Of a DNA stretch of 50,777 bases, positions 31,077-42,906 are shown in pieces. The stretch comes from Methylacidiphilales bacterium (GTDB taxonomy: Bacteria; Verrucomicrobiota; Verrucomicrobiia; Methylacidiphilales; UBA1321). The notes below the pieces were generated by a model. That model saw only the letters and a list, made by a program, of their open reading frames with translations, was not told the origin of the DNA and made no database searches. The first letter of the stretch is position 1; each line of letters begins with the position of its first letter. The stretch lies in NCBI GenBank assembly GCA_021272315.1, contig JAJSLI010000157.1, positions 1 through 50,777 of the forward strand, in the 5' to 3' direction. A program made the position numbers and the translations under genes.

Positions 31077-32687
31077 ATGCCCAACAAAAATAAAACCGTC
31101 TATCTCATCGCCAGCGGCGATCTTCGCCTTGCCGCCAACCAAACCTGCCAGGCCGCTCAGGCCGCGCTGGAAAAGGACCTCACCGCCGCCATCAACAAAC
31201 TGGGCTACAAAGTACTGCGCGCCCATCCCTACGACCGGGCCAAGAAGCACGGTTTTATCGACAGCCAAAAATATGGCATGGAAGTTTTTCACAACATTCC
31301 CCCCGACGCTCCGCTGATCGTCGCCGAGGCGGTCTGGCAATACAGCCATCACGTTCTCTCCGGGCTGACCACGCACCGCGGTCCGATCCTCACCGTCGCC
31401 AACTGGAGCGGCACCTGGCCCGGCCTCGTCGGCATGCTCAACCTCAACGGCTCGCTGACCAAGGCGGGCGTGAAGTACCGCAGTCTCTGGAGTGAGGACT
31501 TCACCGATGAGTTTTTTCTCAAGGGCCTCCGTTCGTGGCTCAAAAAAGGGAAGGTCAAGCACGACACCTCCCACGCCAGGCCGCTGCGCAAGGTGAAGGG
31601 ACCGAGCCGCGCCATAAAACTGGGCCGCGCGTTTGCCGAAAATCTCAAGCGTGACAAGGTGATCATGGGCGTTTTTGACGAGGGCTGCATGGGCATGTAC
31701 AACGCGATCATCCCCGACGAACTGCTCCACCCCACCGGCGTCTTCAAGGAACGGCTCAGCCAGTCCGCGCTCTACGCGAAAACGCTGACCGTGAAGGACG
31801 AGGAGGCGCGGGCCGTTTACGACTGGCTGCTGGCCCGGGGCATGACTTTCAATCTCGGACAGAACGAGGAGACCGAACTGACTGAGGCGCAAGTCCTGCT
31901 GCAATGCAAAACCTACATCGCCGCCGTGCGAATTGCCGCCGAATTCGGCGCCGCGACGATCGGCATCCAGTACCAACAAGGCCTCAAGGACCTCCTGCCC
32001 GCTTCGGACCTCGCCGAGGGCCTCCTCAACAACGTCGAGCGCCCGCCCGTTTACGACGAACTGACCGGCAAGGAACTCTTCAAGGGCGAAGCGCTGCCCC
32101 ATTTTAACGAAGTCGACGAATGCGCCGGGCTCGACGCCATCGTCACCTACAAAATCTGGCGCGAACTCGGCTACCCGCCGGAAAACACGCTGCACGACAT
32201 CCGCTGGGGCCGCCACTACAAGGACAGCGAACTCGACGCCTACGTCTGGGTCTTCCTCATTTCCGGCGCGGCCCCGCCGGCCCATTTTATCGACGGCTAC
32301 AAGGGCACGACGAGCGAACGCCAGCCCGCGATGTATTTCCGGCTGGGCGGCGGCACGGTCAAGGGCATCAGCAAGCCGGGCTGGATCGTCTGGAGCCGCG
32401 TCTACGTCGAGGACGACAGGCTCAAGTTCGACACCGGCCTTGGCGAGGTCGTGAAACTCCCGCAGGCCGAGACCGACGAGCGTTGGAAACTGACCACCCC
32501 GCAATGGCCGATCATGCATGCGGTGCTGCAGGGCATCTCCCGCGACCAGATGATGGCCCGTCACAAGAGCAATCACATCCATGTCGTCTACGCGCCCGGC
32601 AAGGCCGCAGCGAAAACCGCGCTCTTCGCCAAAGCCGCCGCGATGGACGAGCTGGGCCTCGACGTCGCGATCTGTGGGAAAATATGA
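31077..32687 (+). CDS. L-fucose/L-arabinose isomerase family protein
   Basis: 536 residues. An aldose-ketose isomerase of the FucI-like fold: N-terminal Rossmann-like domain (VYLIASGDLRLAANQTCQAA), metal-binding Glu in VMGVFDEGCMG-type context (IMGVFDEGCMGMYNAIIPDE, ~197-216), a second ligand region HFNEVDECAGLDA (~342-354) and the C-terminal His in KSNHIHVVYAPGK (~496-508), consistent with Glu/Asp/His Mn ligation in fucose isomerases. Length is shorter than E. coli FucI (~590). It lies 84 bases before rhaA. It could interconvert L-fucose/L-fuculose or a related 6-deoxy sugar; the substrate is open. Confidence 0.8.
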   Translation: MPNKNKTVYLIASGDLRLAANQTCQAAQAALEKDLTAAINKLGYKVLRAHPYDRAKKHGFIDSQKYGMEVFHNIPPDAPLIVAEAVWQYSHHVLSGLTTHRGPILTVANWSGTWPGLVGMLNLNGSLTKAGVKYRSLWSEDFTDEFFLKGLRSWLKKGKVKHDTSHARPLRKVKGPSRAIKLGRAFAENLKRDKVIMGVFDEGCMGMYNAIIPDELLHPTGVFKERLSQSALYAKTLTVKDEEARAVYDWLLARGMTFNLGQNEETELTEAQVLLQCKTYIAAVRIAAEFGAATIGIQYQQGLKDLLPASDLAEGLLNNVERPPVYDELTGKELFKGEALPHFNEVDECAGLDAIVTYKIWRELGYPPENTLHDIRWGRHYKDSELDAYVWVFLISGAAPPAHFIDGYKGTTSERQPAMYFRLGGGTVKGISKPGWIVWSRVYVEDDRLKFDTGLGEVVKLPQAETDERWKLTTPQWPIMHAVLQGISRDQMMARHKSNHIHVVYAPGKAAAKTALFAKAAAMDELGLDVAICGKI

Positions 32688-32771
32688 GCCGGTCTGTGTT
32701 GAAACAAATCGTCGAAGTGGAGAAAATGCCGTCCGCCCCGACGCATAGCACAGCCAAAGGATACTAAAATT

Positions 32772-34025
32772 ATGAACGACAATCATTACGCTTCCGCGAA
32801 GGAACAATACGCCGCGCTCGGCGTCGACACCGAGGCCGCGCTGGAAACAATGGCCCGCGTTCCCGTCTCGCTCCAGTGCTGGCAGGGCGACGACGTGGGC
32901 GGGTTCGAAAAGGACGCGGGCCCCCTCACCGGCGGTATCCAGGCCACCGGAAATTATCCGGGCAAGGCGCGCACCCCGAAGGAACTGCGACGCGATCTTG
33001 AAACCGCGCTTTCACTCATCCCCGGACGGCACCGGGTGAATCTTCACGCCTGCTACGCCGAACTCGAAGGGAAGAAAATCGAGCGCAATGCCTACACCGC
33101 CGGGCAGTTCACCGCCTGGGTCGATTGGGCGAAGGAACGCGGCCTCGGCCTCGACTTCAATCCAACCTATTTTTCGCATCCGCTTTCCGCCGACGGCTTC
33201 ACCCTGTCGCATCGCGACGAGGGCGTGCGCCGCTTTTGGATCGAGCACGGCATCGCCTGCCGCCGGATCGCCGCCGATATCGGGCGCCGCCTCAGCCAGA
33301 CCGTGATCACCAATTTCTGGATTCCCGACGGCTCGAAGGACGCGACGGTAAGCCGCCGCCGACACCGCGAGTGGCTCGTACAATCCCTCGACGCCGTTTT
33401 CGCCGAAAAAATCGACCCGGCTTTCAATCGCGACGCGGTCGAAAGCAAGCTCTTCGGCATCGGCTTCGAATCGTACACCGTCGGCTCGCATGAATTTTAT
33501 CTCGGCTACGCCGCTTCGCGCCAAAAAATCATCTGCCTCGATGCGGGCCATTTTCATCCCACCGAAACCATCGCGGACAAAATCTCCTCGGTGCTGCTCT
33601 TCGTGCCCGAGGTGCTGCTCCACGTCAGCCGCGGCGTCCGCTGGGACAGCGACCACGTGGTCGTGCTCGACGACGCGACCCGCGCGCTGATGGAGGAAAT
33701 CGTGCGCGGCGATTACCTCGGACGCGTCCACATCGGGATGGATTACTTCGACGCTAGCATCAACCGCATCGCCGCCTGGATCATCGGGGCGCGCAGCACG
33801 CAGAAGGCGCTCCTGCTCGCCCTGCTTGAGCCGCGCGAACGCCTGCGCCAGTTCGAGGACGCGGGCGATTTCTCCAGCCGTCTCGCTCTGTTCGAGGAAG
33901 CGAAGGGCCTGCCCGCCGGCGAAGTCTGGAATGAATTTTGCCGCCGCCTGGACGTCCCGGCCGGATTCTCCTGGATGGAGACGGTGAAAAAATACGAACG
34001 GGACGTTCTCTCGCTGCGTAAATGA
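32772..34025 (+). CDS. rhaA: L-rhamnose isomerase
   Basis: Interconverts L-rhamnose and L-rhamnulose (cytosol, metal-dependent TIM barrel). 417 residues, nearly identical in length to E. coli RhaA (419), with strong colinear motifs: [57 protein letters not shown], the metal-site segments [52 protein letters not shown] and [16 protein letters not shown]. It overlaps rhaB by four bases (ATGA at 34022-34025). Confidence 0.96.
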   Translation: MNDNHYASAKEQYAALGVDTEAALETMARVPVSLQCWQGDDVGGFEKDAGPLTGGIQATGNYPGKARTPKELRRDLETALSLIPGRHRVNLHACYAELEGKKIERNAYTAGQFTAWVDWAKERGLGLDFNPTYFSHPLSADGFTLSHRDEGVRRFWIEHGIACRRIAADIGRRLSQTVITNFWIPDGSKDATVSRRRHREWLVQSLDAVFAEKIDPAFNRDAVESKLFGIGFESYTVGSHEFYLGYAASRQKIICLDAGHFHPTETIADKISSVLLFVPEVLLHVSRGVRWDSDHVVVLDDATRALMEEIVRGDYLGRVHIGMDYFDASINRIAAWIIGARSTQKALLLALLEPRERLRQFEDAGDFSSRLALFEEAKGLPAGEVWNEFCRRLDVPAGFSWMETVKKYERDVLSLRK

Positions 34026-35449
34026 GCGCCACTTCCTATCTTGCCGTCGATCTCGGCGCCGAGAGCGGGCGTGTCATGCTGGGCACGCTCGACCAGGGCC
34101 GCCTGACCCTCGAGGAAATCCACCGCTTTCCCAACCGCGTCGTCACCAAGGGTGAAAGCCTGTTCTGGGACCTCGCGCAGCTTGAAAAGGAAATTTTCAC
34201 AGGTCTCGAAAAAGCGGCGCGGCGCGGCGAGCCGATCTCGGGCATCAGCACCGATTCATGGGGCGTTGACTACGTCCTGCTCGACGAGAGGAACACACCG
34301 GTTGCCGAGGCCCGTTGTTACCGCGATCCGCGCAACAACGCCAGCGTTGAACGGCTCTTCCGGAAAATCCCCTTCTCCGCGATTTACGCCGAGACGGGCA
34401 TTCAACTGATGCCTTTCAACACGCTTTTCCAATTCGAGGCCGGTCTGCACGCCAGTCCCGAGCTTTTCAAGCAGGCCAATCATTTTCTCACCATCGCCGA
34501 CTACTTCAACGCCCGCTGTTCCGGTGTGGCCGCCATCGAGCAGTCCTTCGCCAGCACCACGCAGCTTTACAATCCCCAACGCCAGGCCTGGTCCGAAAAA
34601 CTGATCGCGACGCTCGGCCTTTCCCCGGCGCTTTTCCCGCGCATCGTGCCGAGCGGCACCGTTCTCGGTCCGGTGACCGGCCCGCTTCGGGAACAGGCAG
34701 CGCTGGCAGAGGCAAAGGTCGTCGCCACCTGCTCGCACGACACCGGCGCGGCGGTCGCGGCGGTGCCGGCGCAGAGCGGCCGTCCGTGGGCCTACCTCAG
34801 TTCGGGTACCTGGTCGCTCCTCGGCGCGGAACTCGCGTCCCCGATCATGACCGACGCGGCCCGCGAGGCCGGGTTCACCAACGAAGTGGGACTCGGCGGA
34901 AAGATCCGGTTCCTGAAAAACATCGCCGGACTCTGGCTCGTCCAAGAATGCCGCCGCGACTGGGAAGCCGCCGGACTGAAATACTCCTACGACGATTTGA
35001 CCCGTCTCGCCGTTGAAAACGGGCCGGCCGCGGCGCATCTTTCACTCGGCGATCCCCGCTTTGTCTCGACCGGCGGCATGCCGGAAAAAATCGCCGCGCA
35101 CTGCCGGGAAAAGAGCCTGCCCGTTCCAACCGCGCCGGGCCAGTTTGTCCGCACCATTCTGGAAAGCCTCGCCCTTTGCTATGCCGACAAGCTGGCTGTG
35201 CTGGAAAGTCTTACCGGCGAGAAAATCGAGACGCTGCACATCGTCGGCGGTGGCACGCGCAACGACCTGCTGAACCAGCTCACCGCCAACGCGGTGAAGC
35301 GGAAAGTTGTGACCGGCCCGGTCGAAGCGACGGCCATCGGCAACATCCTTATTCAGGCGCTTGCGCTTGGTCATCTCGGTTCGACCGCGCATTTGCGCCG
35401 TGTTGTCGAGACCTCCTTCCCCACCCAAACCTTTTATCCTGTATCATAA
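34022..35449 (+). CDS. rhaB: rhamnulokinase
   Basis: ATP-dependent phosphorylation of L-rhamnulose to L-rhamnulose-1-phosphate. 475 residues of the FGGY kinase fold: N-terminal nucleotide-phosphate loop [36 protein letters not shown] (catalytic region), [15 protein letters not shown]-like [20 protein letters not shown], and the C-terminal adenosine site [20 protein letters not shown] followed by [18 protein letters not shown]. Start ATG overlaps the rhaA stop by four bases, so translation is coupled; rhaD follows after 37 bases. Confidence 0.95.
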   Translation: MSATSYLAVDLGAESGRVMLGTLDQGRLTLEEIHRFPNRVVTKGESLFWDLAQLEKEIFTGLEKAARRGEPISGISTDSWGVDYVLLDERNTPVAEARCYRDPRNNASVERLFRKIPFSAIYAETGIQLMPFNTLFQFEAGLHASPELFKQANHFLTIADYFNARCSGVAAIEQSFASTTQLYNPQRQAWSEKLIATLGLSPALFPRIVPSGTVLGPVTGPLREQAALAEAKVVATCSHDTGAAVAAVPAQSGRPWAYLSSGTWSLLGAELASPIMTDAAREAGFTNEVGLGGKIRFLKNIAGLWLVQECRRDWEAAGLKYSYDDLTRLAVENGPAAAHLSLGDPRFVSTGGMPEKIAAHCREKSLPVPTAPGQFVRTILESLALCYADKLAVLESLTGEKIETLHIVGGGTRNDLLNQLTANAVKRKVVTGPVEATAIGNILIQALALGHLGSTAHLRRVVETSFPTQTFYPVS

Positions 35450-35486
35450 TCCCACCCCCACATTGTAATCGCAACCCCGCACGCTT

Positions 35487-37673
35487 ATGAAATCCACCAA
35501 TTTTTCGTTCGTCAATTATCTTTGGGACGACGCGCATGCCGCGAAGCTCGATCCGGTTGCACGCCTTATTTACCGCTCCAATCTGCTCGGCTCCGATCAG
35601 CGCATCACCAATACCGGCGGCGGCAACACCTCGGCCAAGATTGAGGAGGCCGATCCGCTCACCGGCCAGCCGGTCACGGTGCTCTGGGTCAAGGGCTCGG
35701 GTGGTGATCTTCGCACCTCAAAGCGGGAGAATTTTTCCTCGCTCTACCAAGACAAGCTCCTCGCCTTGCAGGACCGCTACGCGGCCGCAAAGGAACGTGG
35801 CCCGAAAACCGCCATCGAGGACGCCATGGTGGAAATGTACCTGCACGCCACATTTAATCTGAACCCGCGGCCACCGTCCATTGACACGCCGCTCCACAGT
35901 TTCATTCCCGCCAAGCATGTCGATCACACTCATCCCAATGCGGCCATTGCCATTGCCGCGGTGAAAAATTCGAAAGAACTCACGAAGAAAATCTACGGCG
36001 ACGAGGTGATCTGGACGCCGTGGCAGCGCCCCGGCTTTGATCTCGGCCTGCAACTCCAAAAAATCTGCCGTGAAAATCCGAAGGCAAAAGGCATCATCCT
36101 TGGTCAACATGGTCTGATCAACTGGGCTGACGACGACAAGGCCTGCTACGAATTGAGCCTCACCCTGATCGAAAAGGCAGCCCGTTACCTCGACGCGCAC
36201 GAGAAGGGAGCCAAAACCTTCGGCGGCGCGAAATTCGAACCACTGCCCGAGGCCGAACGCCGCGTCACGCTGGCGAAGCTGCTACCGTGGCTGCGCGGCC
36301 GTGTCAGCCAGAAGCGCCGCTTCATCGGCACCTGGCAGGACGACGAGGCGACGCTCACCTTCGTCAACAGCGCGCATGCGCCGCGCCTGGCCGAGCTTGG
36401 GACCTCCTGTCCCGACCACTTCCTGCGCACCAAAATCGAGCCTCTTTACGTCGATTGGAATCCGCAAAGCGAAAAGTTCGACGCTTTGAAGAAGAAACTC
36501 GATGCCAGCCTGGAACATTACCGCAAGGACTACGCCGCCTATTACGAGAAGCACAAGCACGCCGACTCACCGGCGATCCGGGACGCGAACCCGACGGTGG
36601 TGCTCGTGCCCGGCCTCGGTCTCATCGCCTGGGGCAAGGACAAGAGCGAGTCGCGGGTTACGGCAGAATTTTACGGCTGCGCCATCCAGGTGATGCGTGG
36701 CGCCGAGGCGGTCGACAGTTACGCCGCGCTGCCTCTGCAAGAAGCCTTCGACATCGAGTACTGGCTGCTGGAAGAGGCGAAACTCAAGCGCATGCCCGCG
36801 GAGAAGGAACTGGCACGGCAGATTATCGCCGTGGTTGGGGCGGGGAGCGGCATCGGGCGCGAGGTCGCGCTGCGCCTCGTCAAAGAAGGTGCGCATGTCG
36901 TCGCCATCGATCTCAACCTCGCGGGCGTCGAAGCGACGGCGAAGGAAATCACGGACAAGCACGGACTCGGCATCGGCGTGGCGGGCAGCGGAATTTCCGG
37001 CTGCGGTCCGGCAATTGCCGTCTCCGCCGACGTGACGAAGCGTGAAAACATCCGCGACGCGCTGGAGCAGACCGTTCTTGCCTATGGTGGCATCGATTCG
37101 ATTGCGGTCACCGCCGGTTATACTTGTCCACCCGACAAGGCGGGTAACATCCCCGACGAAAAATGGGCGCTCACCTATGCCATCAACGTGACCGGCGCCT
37201 ACCTTGTCGCCGACGAAGCGCGTGCTCTCTGGACCGAGCAGGGCTTGCGCGGGAGTCTCGTCCTGACCACCAGCGCGAACGCGGTCGTGGCCAAGAAAGG
37301 AATGCTCGCCTACGACACGAGCAAGGCGGCGGCGAACCATCTCGTCCGCGAACTGGCGATCGAACTGGCGCCGCTGATCCGGGTCAACGGCGTCGCGCCC
37401 GCCACGGTCATCCAGGGCAGCTCGATGTTTCCGCGCGACCGGGTCATCGCCTCGCTGGCCAAGTACCAGATTCCCTTCAAGGACGACGAACCGACCGAGA
37501 GCCTGACGGCCAAGCTCGCCCAGTTCTATGCCAACCGCACGCTGACCAAAAGCGCCATCACGCCCGCCGACCAGTCCGAGGCGATCTTTCTCCTGCTGTC
37601 CAACCGGCTGAGCAAGACCACCGGGCAGGTCATCACCGTCGACGGCGGCCTCCACGAGGCCTTTTTAAGGTGA
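35487..37673 (+). CDS. rhaD: bifunctional rhamnulose-1-phosphate aldolase / short-chain alcohol (lactaldehyde) dehydrogenase
   Basis: 728 residues, a natural fusion. Residues ~1-430: class II aldolase/adducin domain, with TNTGGGNTSAKIEEADPLTG, zinc ligands in HVDHTHPNAA (H147, H149) and GQHGLINWADDDKACYELSL; it splits rhamnulose-1-P to DHAP and L-lactaldehyde. Residues ~445-728: SDR domain with VVGAGSGIGREVALRLVKEG, catalytic YDTSK (Y609, K613) and VITVDGGLHEAFLR; it oxidises L-lactaldehyde to L-lactate. Such RhaE/RhaD-type fusions are known in several phyla. The TGA overlaps the GTG of lutA by four bases (GTGA), which couples it to lactate oxidation. Confidence 0.93.
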   Translation: MKSTNFSFVNYLWDDAHAAKLDPVARLIYRSNLLGSDQRITNTGGGNTSAKIEEADPLTGQPVTVLWVKGSGGDLRTSKRENFSSLYQDKLLALQDRYAAAKERGPKTAIEDAMVEMYLHATFNLNPRPPSIDTPLHSFIPAKHVDHTHPNAAIAIAAVKNSKELTKKIYGDEVIWTPWQRPGFDLGLQLQKICRENPKAKGIILGQHGLINWADDDKACYELSLTLIEKAARYLDAHEKGAKTFGGAKFEPLPEAERRVTLAKLLPWLRGRVSQKRRFIGTWQDDEATLTFVNSAHAPRLAELGTSCPDHFLRTKIEPLYVDWNPQSEKFDALKKKLDASLEHYRKDYAAYYEKHKHADSPAIRDANPTVVLVPGLGLIAWGKDKSESRVTAEFYGCAIQVMRGAEAVDSYAALPLQEAFDIEYWLLEEAKLKRMPAEKELARQIIAVVGAGSGIGREVALRLVKEGAHVVAIDLNLAGVEATAKEITDKHGLGIGVAGSGISGCGPAIAVSADVTKRENIRDALEQTVLAYGGIDSIAVTAGYTCPPDKAGNIPDEKWALTYAINVTGAYLVADEARALWTEQGLRGSLVLTTSANAVVAKKGMLAYDTSKAAANHLVRELAIELAPLIRVNGVAPATVIQGSSMFPRDRVIASLAKYQIPFKDDEPTESLTAKLAQFYANRTLTKSAITPADQSEAIFLLLSNRLSKTTGQVITVDGGLHEAFLR

Positions 37674-38382
37674 AAGTCTCGCTCTTCATTCCCTGCTTCG
37701 TGGACCAGTTTTATCCGCAGGTCGGGGTGAGCATGGCGCAGGTGCTCGAACGGCTGGGCTGCGAGGTCGATTACCCGCCCGGTCAGACCTGCTGCGGCCA
37801 GCCGCCGTTCAACTCCGGCTACTGGAACGAGGCGCGCGCGGTGGCCGGGCATTCGTTGAAGACGTTTGCCAAAAGCGAAATCATCGTCAGCGCGTCAGGT
37901 TCGTGCGGCACGATGATGAAGGTCTTTTATCCCGAACTTTTCAAGGACACGGAACAGGAATTCGAAGCGCGGAAAATCGCGCCGAAGGTCCACGAATTCT
38001 CGGAGTTCCTGGTCAACATTCTCGGGGTACGCGACGTCGGGGCGAAGTTTTCCGGGACGGCGACGTTCCACGACGGTTGCCACGGCCTGCGCGAACTCGG
38101 CATCAAGCGGGAACCCCGCGAATTGCTGAAGCATGTCCGGGGACTTGAGCTGGTCGAAATGGCGGAGGCCGAAACCTGTTGCGGGTTCGGCGGCACGTTC
38201 TCGGTCAAATTTCCCTCCATCTCGACCGCCATGGGCGAGGTCAAATGCGACTCGATCGCGGAGACCCGGGCGGAGTATGTCATTTCAAACGATTCGAGTT
38301 GCCTGATGCAAATCCAGGGTCTGCTCGACCGCCGGGGTCAGAAGGCCCGATGCCTCCACCTCGCCGAAATTCTCGCCCAGAC

Positions 38383-38386
<4 letters not shown>
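37670..38386 (+). CDS. lutA: lactate utilization Fe-S protein LutA
   Basis: 238 residues, a CCG-domain (cysteine-rich) protein of the LutABC L-lactate oxidising complex. It starts at GTG 37670 (VKVSLFIPCFVDQFYPQVGV), chosen because it gives the family's normal N-terminus and length and forms GTGA with the rhaD stop; the same frame runs open upstream but inside rhaD. Two CCG motifs are seen: PGQTCCGQPPFNSGYWNEAR and EAETCCGFGGTFSVKFPSIS, with HDGCHGLRELG between. Its TGA overlaps lutB (ATGA). Confidence 0.92.
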
Positions 38387-39793
<1,407 letters not shown>

Positions 39794-39807
<14 letters not shown>

Positions 39808-40501
39808 CCAGCGCAACGAGGTCTTCGCCCGCATCCGCGAGGCGCTTCGCGTCCCTGCGCCGCATCGCCATGCCGCGCCTGCGCACGATGCCGCTCCGGC
39901 GCCCAACGACGGCCCGCCCGCCTCCGATGCTTTCCGGGCGTGGCTTCCCGCCGTGGGTCCGAGTTTGAACGATCAACTGGTCATGTTCGCGTTCAATTGC
40001 AACCAGCTCCGCACCGAGCTGCGTACCCTCGCCTCCCTTGACGAAGCCGCCGCGCAACTCGCGCTTCTCGCCCGTGAAAACAACTGGCGGCAAATCGCCT
40101 CGCATCGGCATCCGCTGGTTCTGCCCTTGGCGGAGAAGCTTGCCCTGCCCACGCTGCTGACCGACGACGGCTACGCGATTCCCGATCTCGAGCGCTGCCA
40201 TGCCGCGATCACCGGCTGCGATGCGCTCGTGGCGCAGACCGGCAGCATCCTGGTCAGCAGCGGCAGCGCCGGAGGCCGCGCCCTTTCGGTCCTGCCACCC
40301 CATCATGTGGTCATCGCGCAGCGGAGCCAGTTGGTGCCCGATCTGGCTGCGGCTCTGGCCTTGGCGCGGGAGCGTTACGCGCCGAACTGGCCGAGTTTTC
40401 TCTCCTTCATCACCGGCCCGAGCCGCACCGGCGACATCGAGCGCATCCTGGTTCTCGGCGCGCACGGGCCGAAGCAACTGACAGTGCTGATTGTGCCGTA
40501 A
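39794..40501 (+). CDS. lutC: lactate utilization protein LutC
   Basis: 235 residues, LUD domain. ATG 39794 (MAATDQRNEVFARIREALRV) is the family N-terminus; the frame is open further upstream but only as a shadow of lutB. A Pro/Ala-rich linker spans ~20-45. The family core is ITGCDALVAQTGSILVSSGS, then AGGRALSVLPPHHVVIAQRS and the end TGPSRTGDIERILVLGAHGP. It completes the lactate oxidation complex. Its start lies 14 bases inside lutB, so rhaD-lutA-lutB-lutC form one continuous overlapping unit from sugar phosphate to pyruvate. Confidence 0.9.
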
Positions 40502-40592
40502 CGGAGGTCCGTCGCCCGGCGATTGACGGCGGTCCAACTGACGCGTTCTTGCGTTAGGGCCGGTTTGCAACCTACAATCAGCTTCTTAACTT

Positions 40593-41882
40593 ATGGGCGC
40601 GTCTCCCGACACTTTTCTCGTTCGCCTGGCCTATGGCCGCGGTCACCTCCCTGTTGCCCTGCCTGTCGGTCGAACGGACGTGATGGAACCTCTTTTCCAA
40701 CCGGGCCTGCGCGATGAGCGGGCCGGGATGGAGCAGGCTTTGGCTTCGCCCATCGGCACGCGGCCCCTCGTGGAATGGCTCAAGCCGGGCTCGCGAATTT
40801 GCATCGTTTTTAACGACATCACCCGCGCCACGCCCAACGAGCGGATCATTCCATGGATTTTGGAGACACTGGCCTGCGCGGGCGTGAAGGACGGCCAGAT
40901 TACGCTTTTAAACGCAACCGGCACGCATCGTGGAAACACGCCGGCCGAACTGGAGACGATGTTGACGAAAGCGGTCGTGGATCGTTACCGGGTCATCAAT
41001 CACGACTGCCATGACGACGCCTCGCTGGCTACCGTCGGCAGAATGCGCAGCGGCAAGCCGGCGCGACTTAACCGCCATTTGGTTGAGGCCGATGTCCGGA
41101 TCATCACCGGCTTTATCGAGCCCCATTTCTTTGCCGGATTTAGTGGAGGCATCAAGGGCATCATGCCGGGAGTGGGCGGGCTTGACTCGATTGTGGAAAA
41201 TCACGGCGCGAAAAACATCGGGGATGCCCGCGCCACGTTTGGCATCACCGAAGGCAACCCGCTGTGGGAAGAATTGCGCGATATCGCGCTGAGCGTCGGC
41301 GACAGCTTTCTGATCAACGTCGCCCTCAATGAATCCCGGGCGATCACCGGCATTTTTGCCGGGCATATAATTGAAGCGCACCGGGCCGGAATCGCTTTCG
41401 TCCGCGCCTCGGCCATGCGGAAAGTGGACAAGCCCTATCCCATCGTCATCACGACCAACAGCGGTTATCCGCTCGACCTGAACCTTTACCAGGGCGTGAA
41501 AGGGATGCAGGCCGCCGCCCAGATTATCGAGCCGGGGGGGCTGATCATCCTGGCCGCCGAGTGCTGCGAGGGCCTGCCGGCGAAAAGCCCTCACGAAAAA
41601 CTGCTCTTTTCCGCCTCCACCGGCGAGGAATTGCTGGGTCGTATTTGCTCGGAAGGCTTTTCCTGGCCGGAACAATGGGCGGCCCACATCCAGACGCTGA
41701 TTCAAAAGAAGGCGGAGGTGCTGCTCCATAGCTCCATGCCCGATGAAATCGTTCGCCGCGCCCATTTGGTTCCGTGCCACGACATTGCCCAGGCGGTCAA
41801 GGAACGGCTGGCCAAACTGGGGCCGGACGCCCGCGTGGCGGCGCTGCCCCAAGGCCCCCTCACGCTTCCCTACCTGGCATGA
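40593..41882 (+). CDS. LarA-family nickel-pincer 2-hydroxyacid racemase/epimerase
   Basis: 429 residues of the LarA (DUF2088) family. Active-site equivalents are all present: NDITRATP (D75, R78), GTHR (H112), HFFAGFSGGIKGIMPG (H178 and the pincer Lys K188) and NH at H204. Members use a nickel-pincer nucleotide for hydride-transfer epimerisation of 2-hydroxyacids (lactate in LarA; others act on malate, phenyllactate or sugar acids). The cofactor genes larB/C/E are not in the window. It follows lutC by 91 bases, so lactate is possible, but the ATGA overlap with a kinase and then an enolase-like gene suggests a different, phosphorylatable hydroxyacid. Confidence 0.88.
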   Translation: MGASPDTFLVRLAYGRGHLPVALPVGRTDVMEPLFQPGLRDERAGMEQALASPIGTRPLVEWLKPGSRICIVFNDITRATPNERIIPWILETLACAGVKDGQITLLNATGTHRGNTPAELETMLTKAVVDRYRVINHDCHDDASLATVGRMRSGKPARLNRHLVEADVRIITGFIEPHFFAGFSGGIKGIMPGVGGLDSIVENHGAKNIGDARATFGITEGNPLWEELRDIALSVGDSFLINVALNESRAITGIFAGHIIEAHRAGIAFVRASAMRKVDKPYPIVITTNSGYPLDLNLYQGVKGMQAAAQIIEPGGLIILAAECCEGLPAKSPHEKLLFSASTGEELLGRICSEGFSWPEQWAAHIQTLIQKKAEVLLHSSMPDEIVRRAHLVPCHDIAQAVKERLAKLGPDARVAALPQGPLTLPYLA

Positions 41883-42895
41883 AGGACCGTCTCGATATCG
41901 AGCAAACGGACGATCTGATCGATTACCTTCGCAGTCGGGGGCTTTTCAAAAAGGAAGAAAATTGTTCCGCCGTGGTCTTGCGGGGGGGCGTCTCCAACAA
42001 AACCGTCCTGGTGAAGGGACAAACGCGGAGCATGGTGGTCAAACAAGCCCTGGAAAAATTGCGCGTGTCCACCGACTGGCATGCCGATCCCGCGCGCATC
42101 GAGCGCGAAGCGATTGGATTGAGGCTCCTGGAGCGGTTGGCGCCGGCGGGGGCAATCACCCCGCTTGTTTTCGAGGATGCCTCCCTCTTTCTTCTGGGCA
42201 TGGAAGCGGTGCCCGATCCGCACGAAAATTGGAAAACGGTGTTGTTGCGCAGCGAGATCGCCGACGATGCCATCCATCAATTCGGCGCGCTTCTCGGCCG
42301 GATTCATTTTCAGGGAACGAAGCTCAACCGGGAAGCCCTTCGCTTGATTCGGGATCGCCGCTTTTTCAAGGAATTACGAATCGATCCCTATTACCGTTTC
42401 ACGGCCGGTAATAATCCGGACGTCGCGGAATTTTATGCTCGGCTCATCAGCGACATGAAGGGCGCGTCCCTGACGGTGGTGCACGGGGATTTCAGTCCCA
42501 AGAATATCCTGGTCCATCAAGGCCGCCTCGTCCTGCTTGATCACGAGGTGATTCACCTGGGCGATCCGACCTTTGACCTTGGCTTTGCGTTGACCCATCT
42601 GATTTCCAAGGCGAACCACCTTCGATCAAGCCGGAAGTTATTTCTCCAGGCGGCGGGAAGTTTTTGGAAATCCTACGTGGGAGAAGCCGGGTCATTGGCC
42701 GCCGAAAAGAATTTTGAATCCCGCGCGTGTCGCCAGGCGTTGGCGTGCCTGCTTGCCCGGATTGACGGCCGCTCACCGCTCGAATATCTGACTCCGGAAG
42801 AACGAGTCGCCCAAAAACAGGCCGCCCTTGAACTCATGCAAAAACCGCCGGTACATATCAACGATTTAATCCATGAGTTCGGTTCCCGTTTATAA
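41879..42895 (+). CDS. APH-fold phosphotransferase, substrate unknown
   Basis: 338 residues, aminoglycoside-phosphotransferase/choline-kinase fold. Start ATG 41879 overlaps the preceding stop (ATGA). ATP-site features are VVLRGGVSNKTVLVKGQTRS with the Lys in MVVKQALEKLRV and ERE at the alpha-C helix (ARIEREAIGLRLLERL). The catalytic loop is VVHGDFSPKNIL (Asp, Asn) and the metal Asp is in VLLDHEVIHLGDPTFDLGFA. These resemble small-molecule kinases (methylthioribose, fructosamine or homoserine type) rather than drug-resistance enzymes. Its position between a LarA-type epimerase and an enolase homologue suggests a 2-hydroxyacid as substrate; this is inference. Confidence 0.8.
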   Translation: MKDRLDIEQTDDLIDYLRSRGLFKKEENCSAVVLRGGVSNKTVLVKGQTRSMVVKQALEKLRVSTDWHADPARIEREAIGLRLLERLAPAGAITPLVFEDASLFLLGMEAVPDPHENWKTVLLRSEIADDAIHQFGALLGRIHFQGTKLNREALRLIRDRRFFKELRIDPYYRFTAGNNPDVAEFYARLISDMKGASLTVVHGDFSPKNILVHQGRLVLLDHEVIHLGDPTFDLGFALTHLISKANHLRSSRKLFLQAAGSFWKSYVGEAGSLAAEKNFESRACRQALACLLARIDGRSPLEYLTPEERVAQKQAALELMQKPPVHINDLIHEFGSRL

Positions 42896-42906
42896 AAAGG
42901 CATTTC

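Noticed and set aside
31017-32807. Long minus-strand open frame opposite the fucose-isomerase-like gene
   Set aside because: No recognisable domain; the plus-strand gene has clear family motifs over the same bases. Same reasoning for antisense frames over kdgK/eda, GH88, OYE, rhaB, rhaD and lutB.
40502-40592. Riboswitch or promoter between lutC and the LarA-family gene
   Set aside because: Only 91 bases; no consensus promoter pair or conserved RNA element could be made out.
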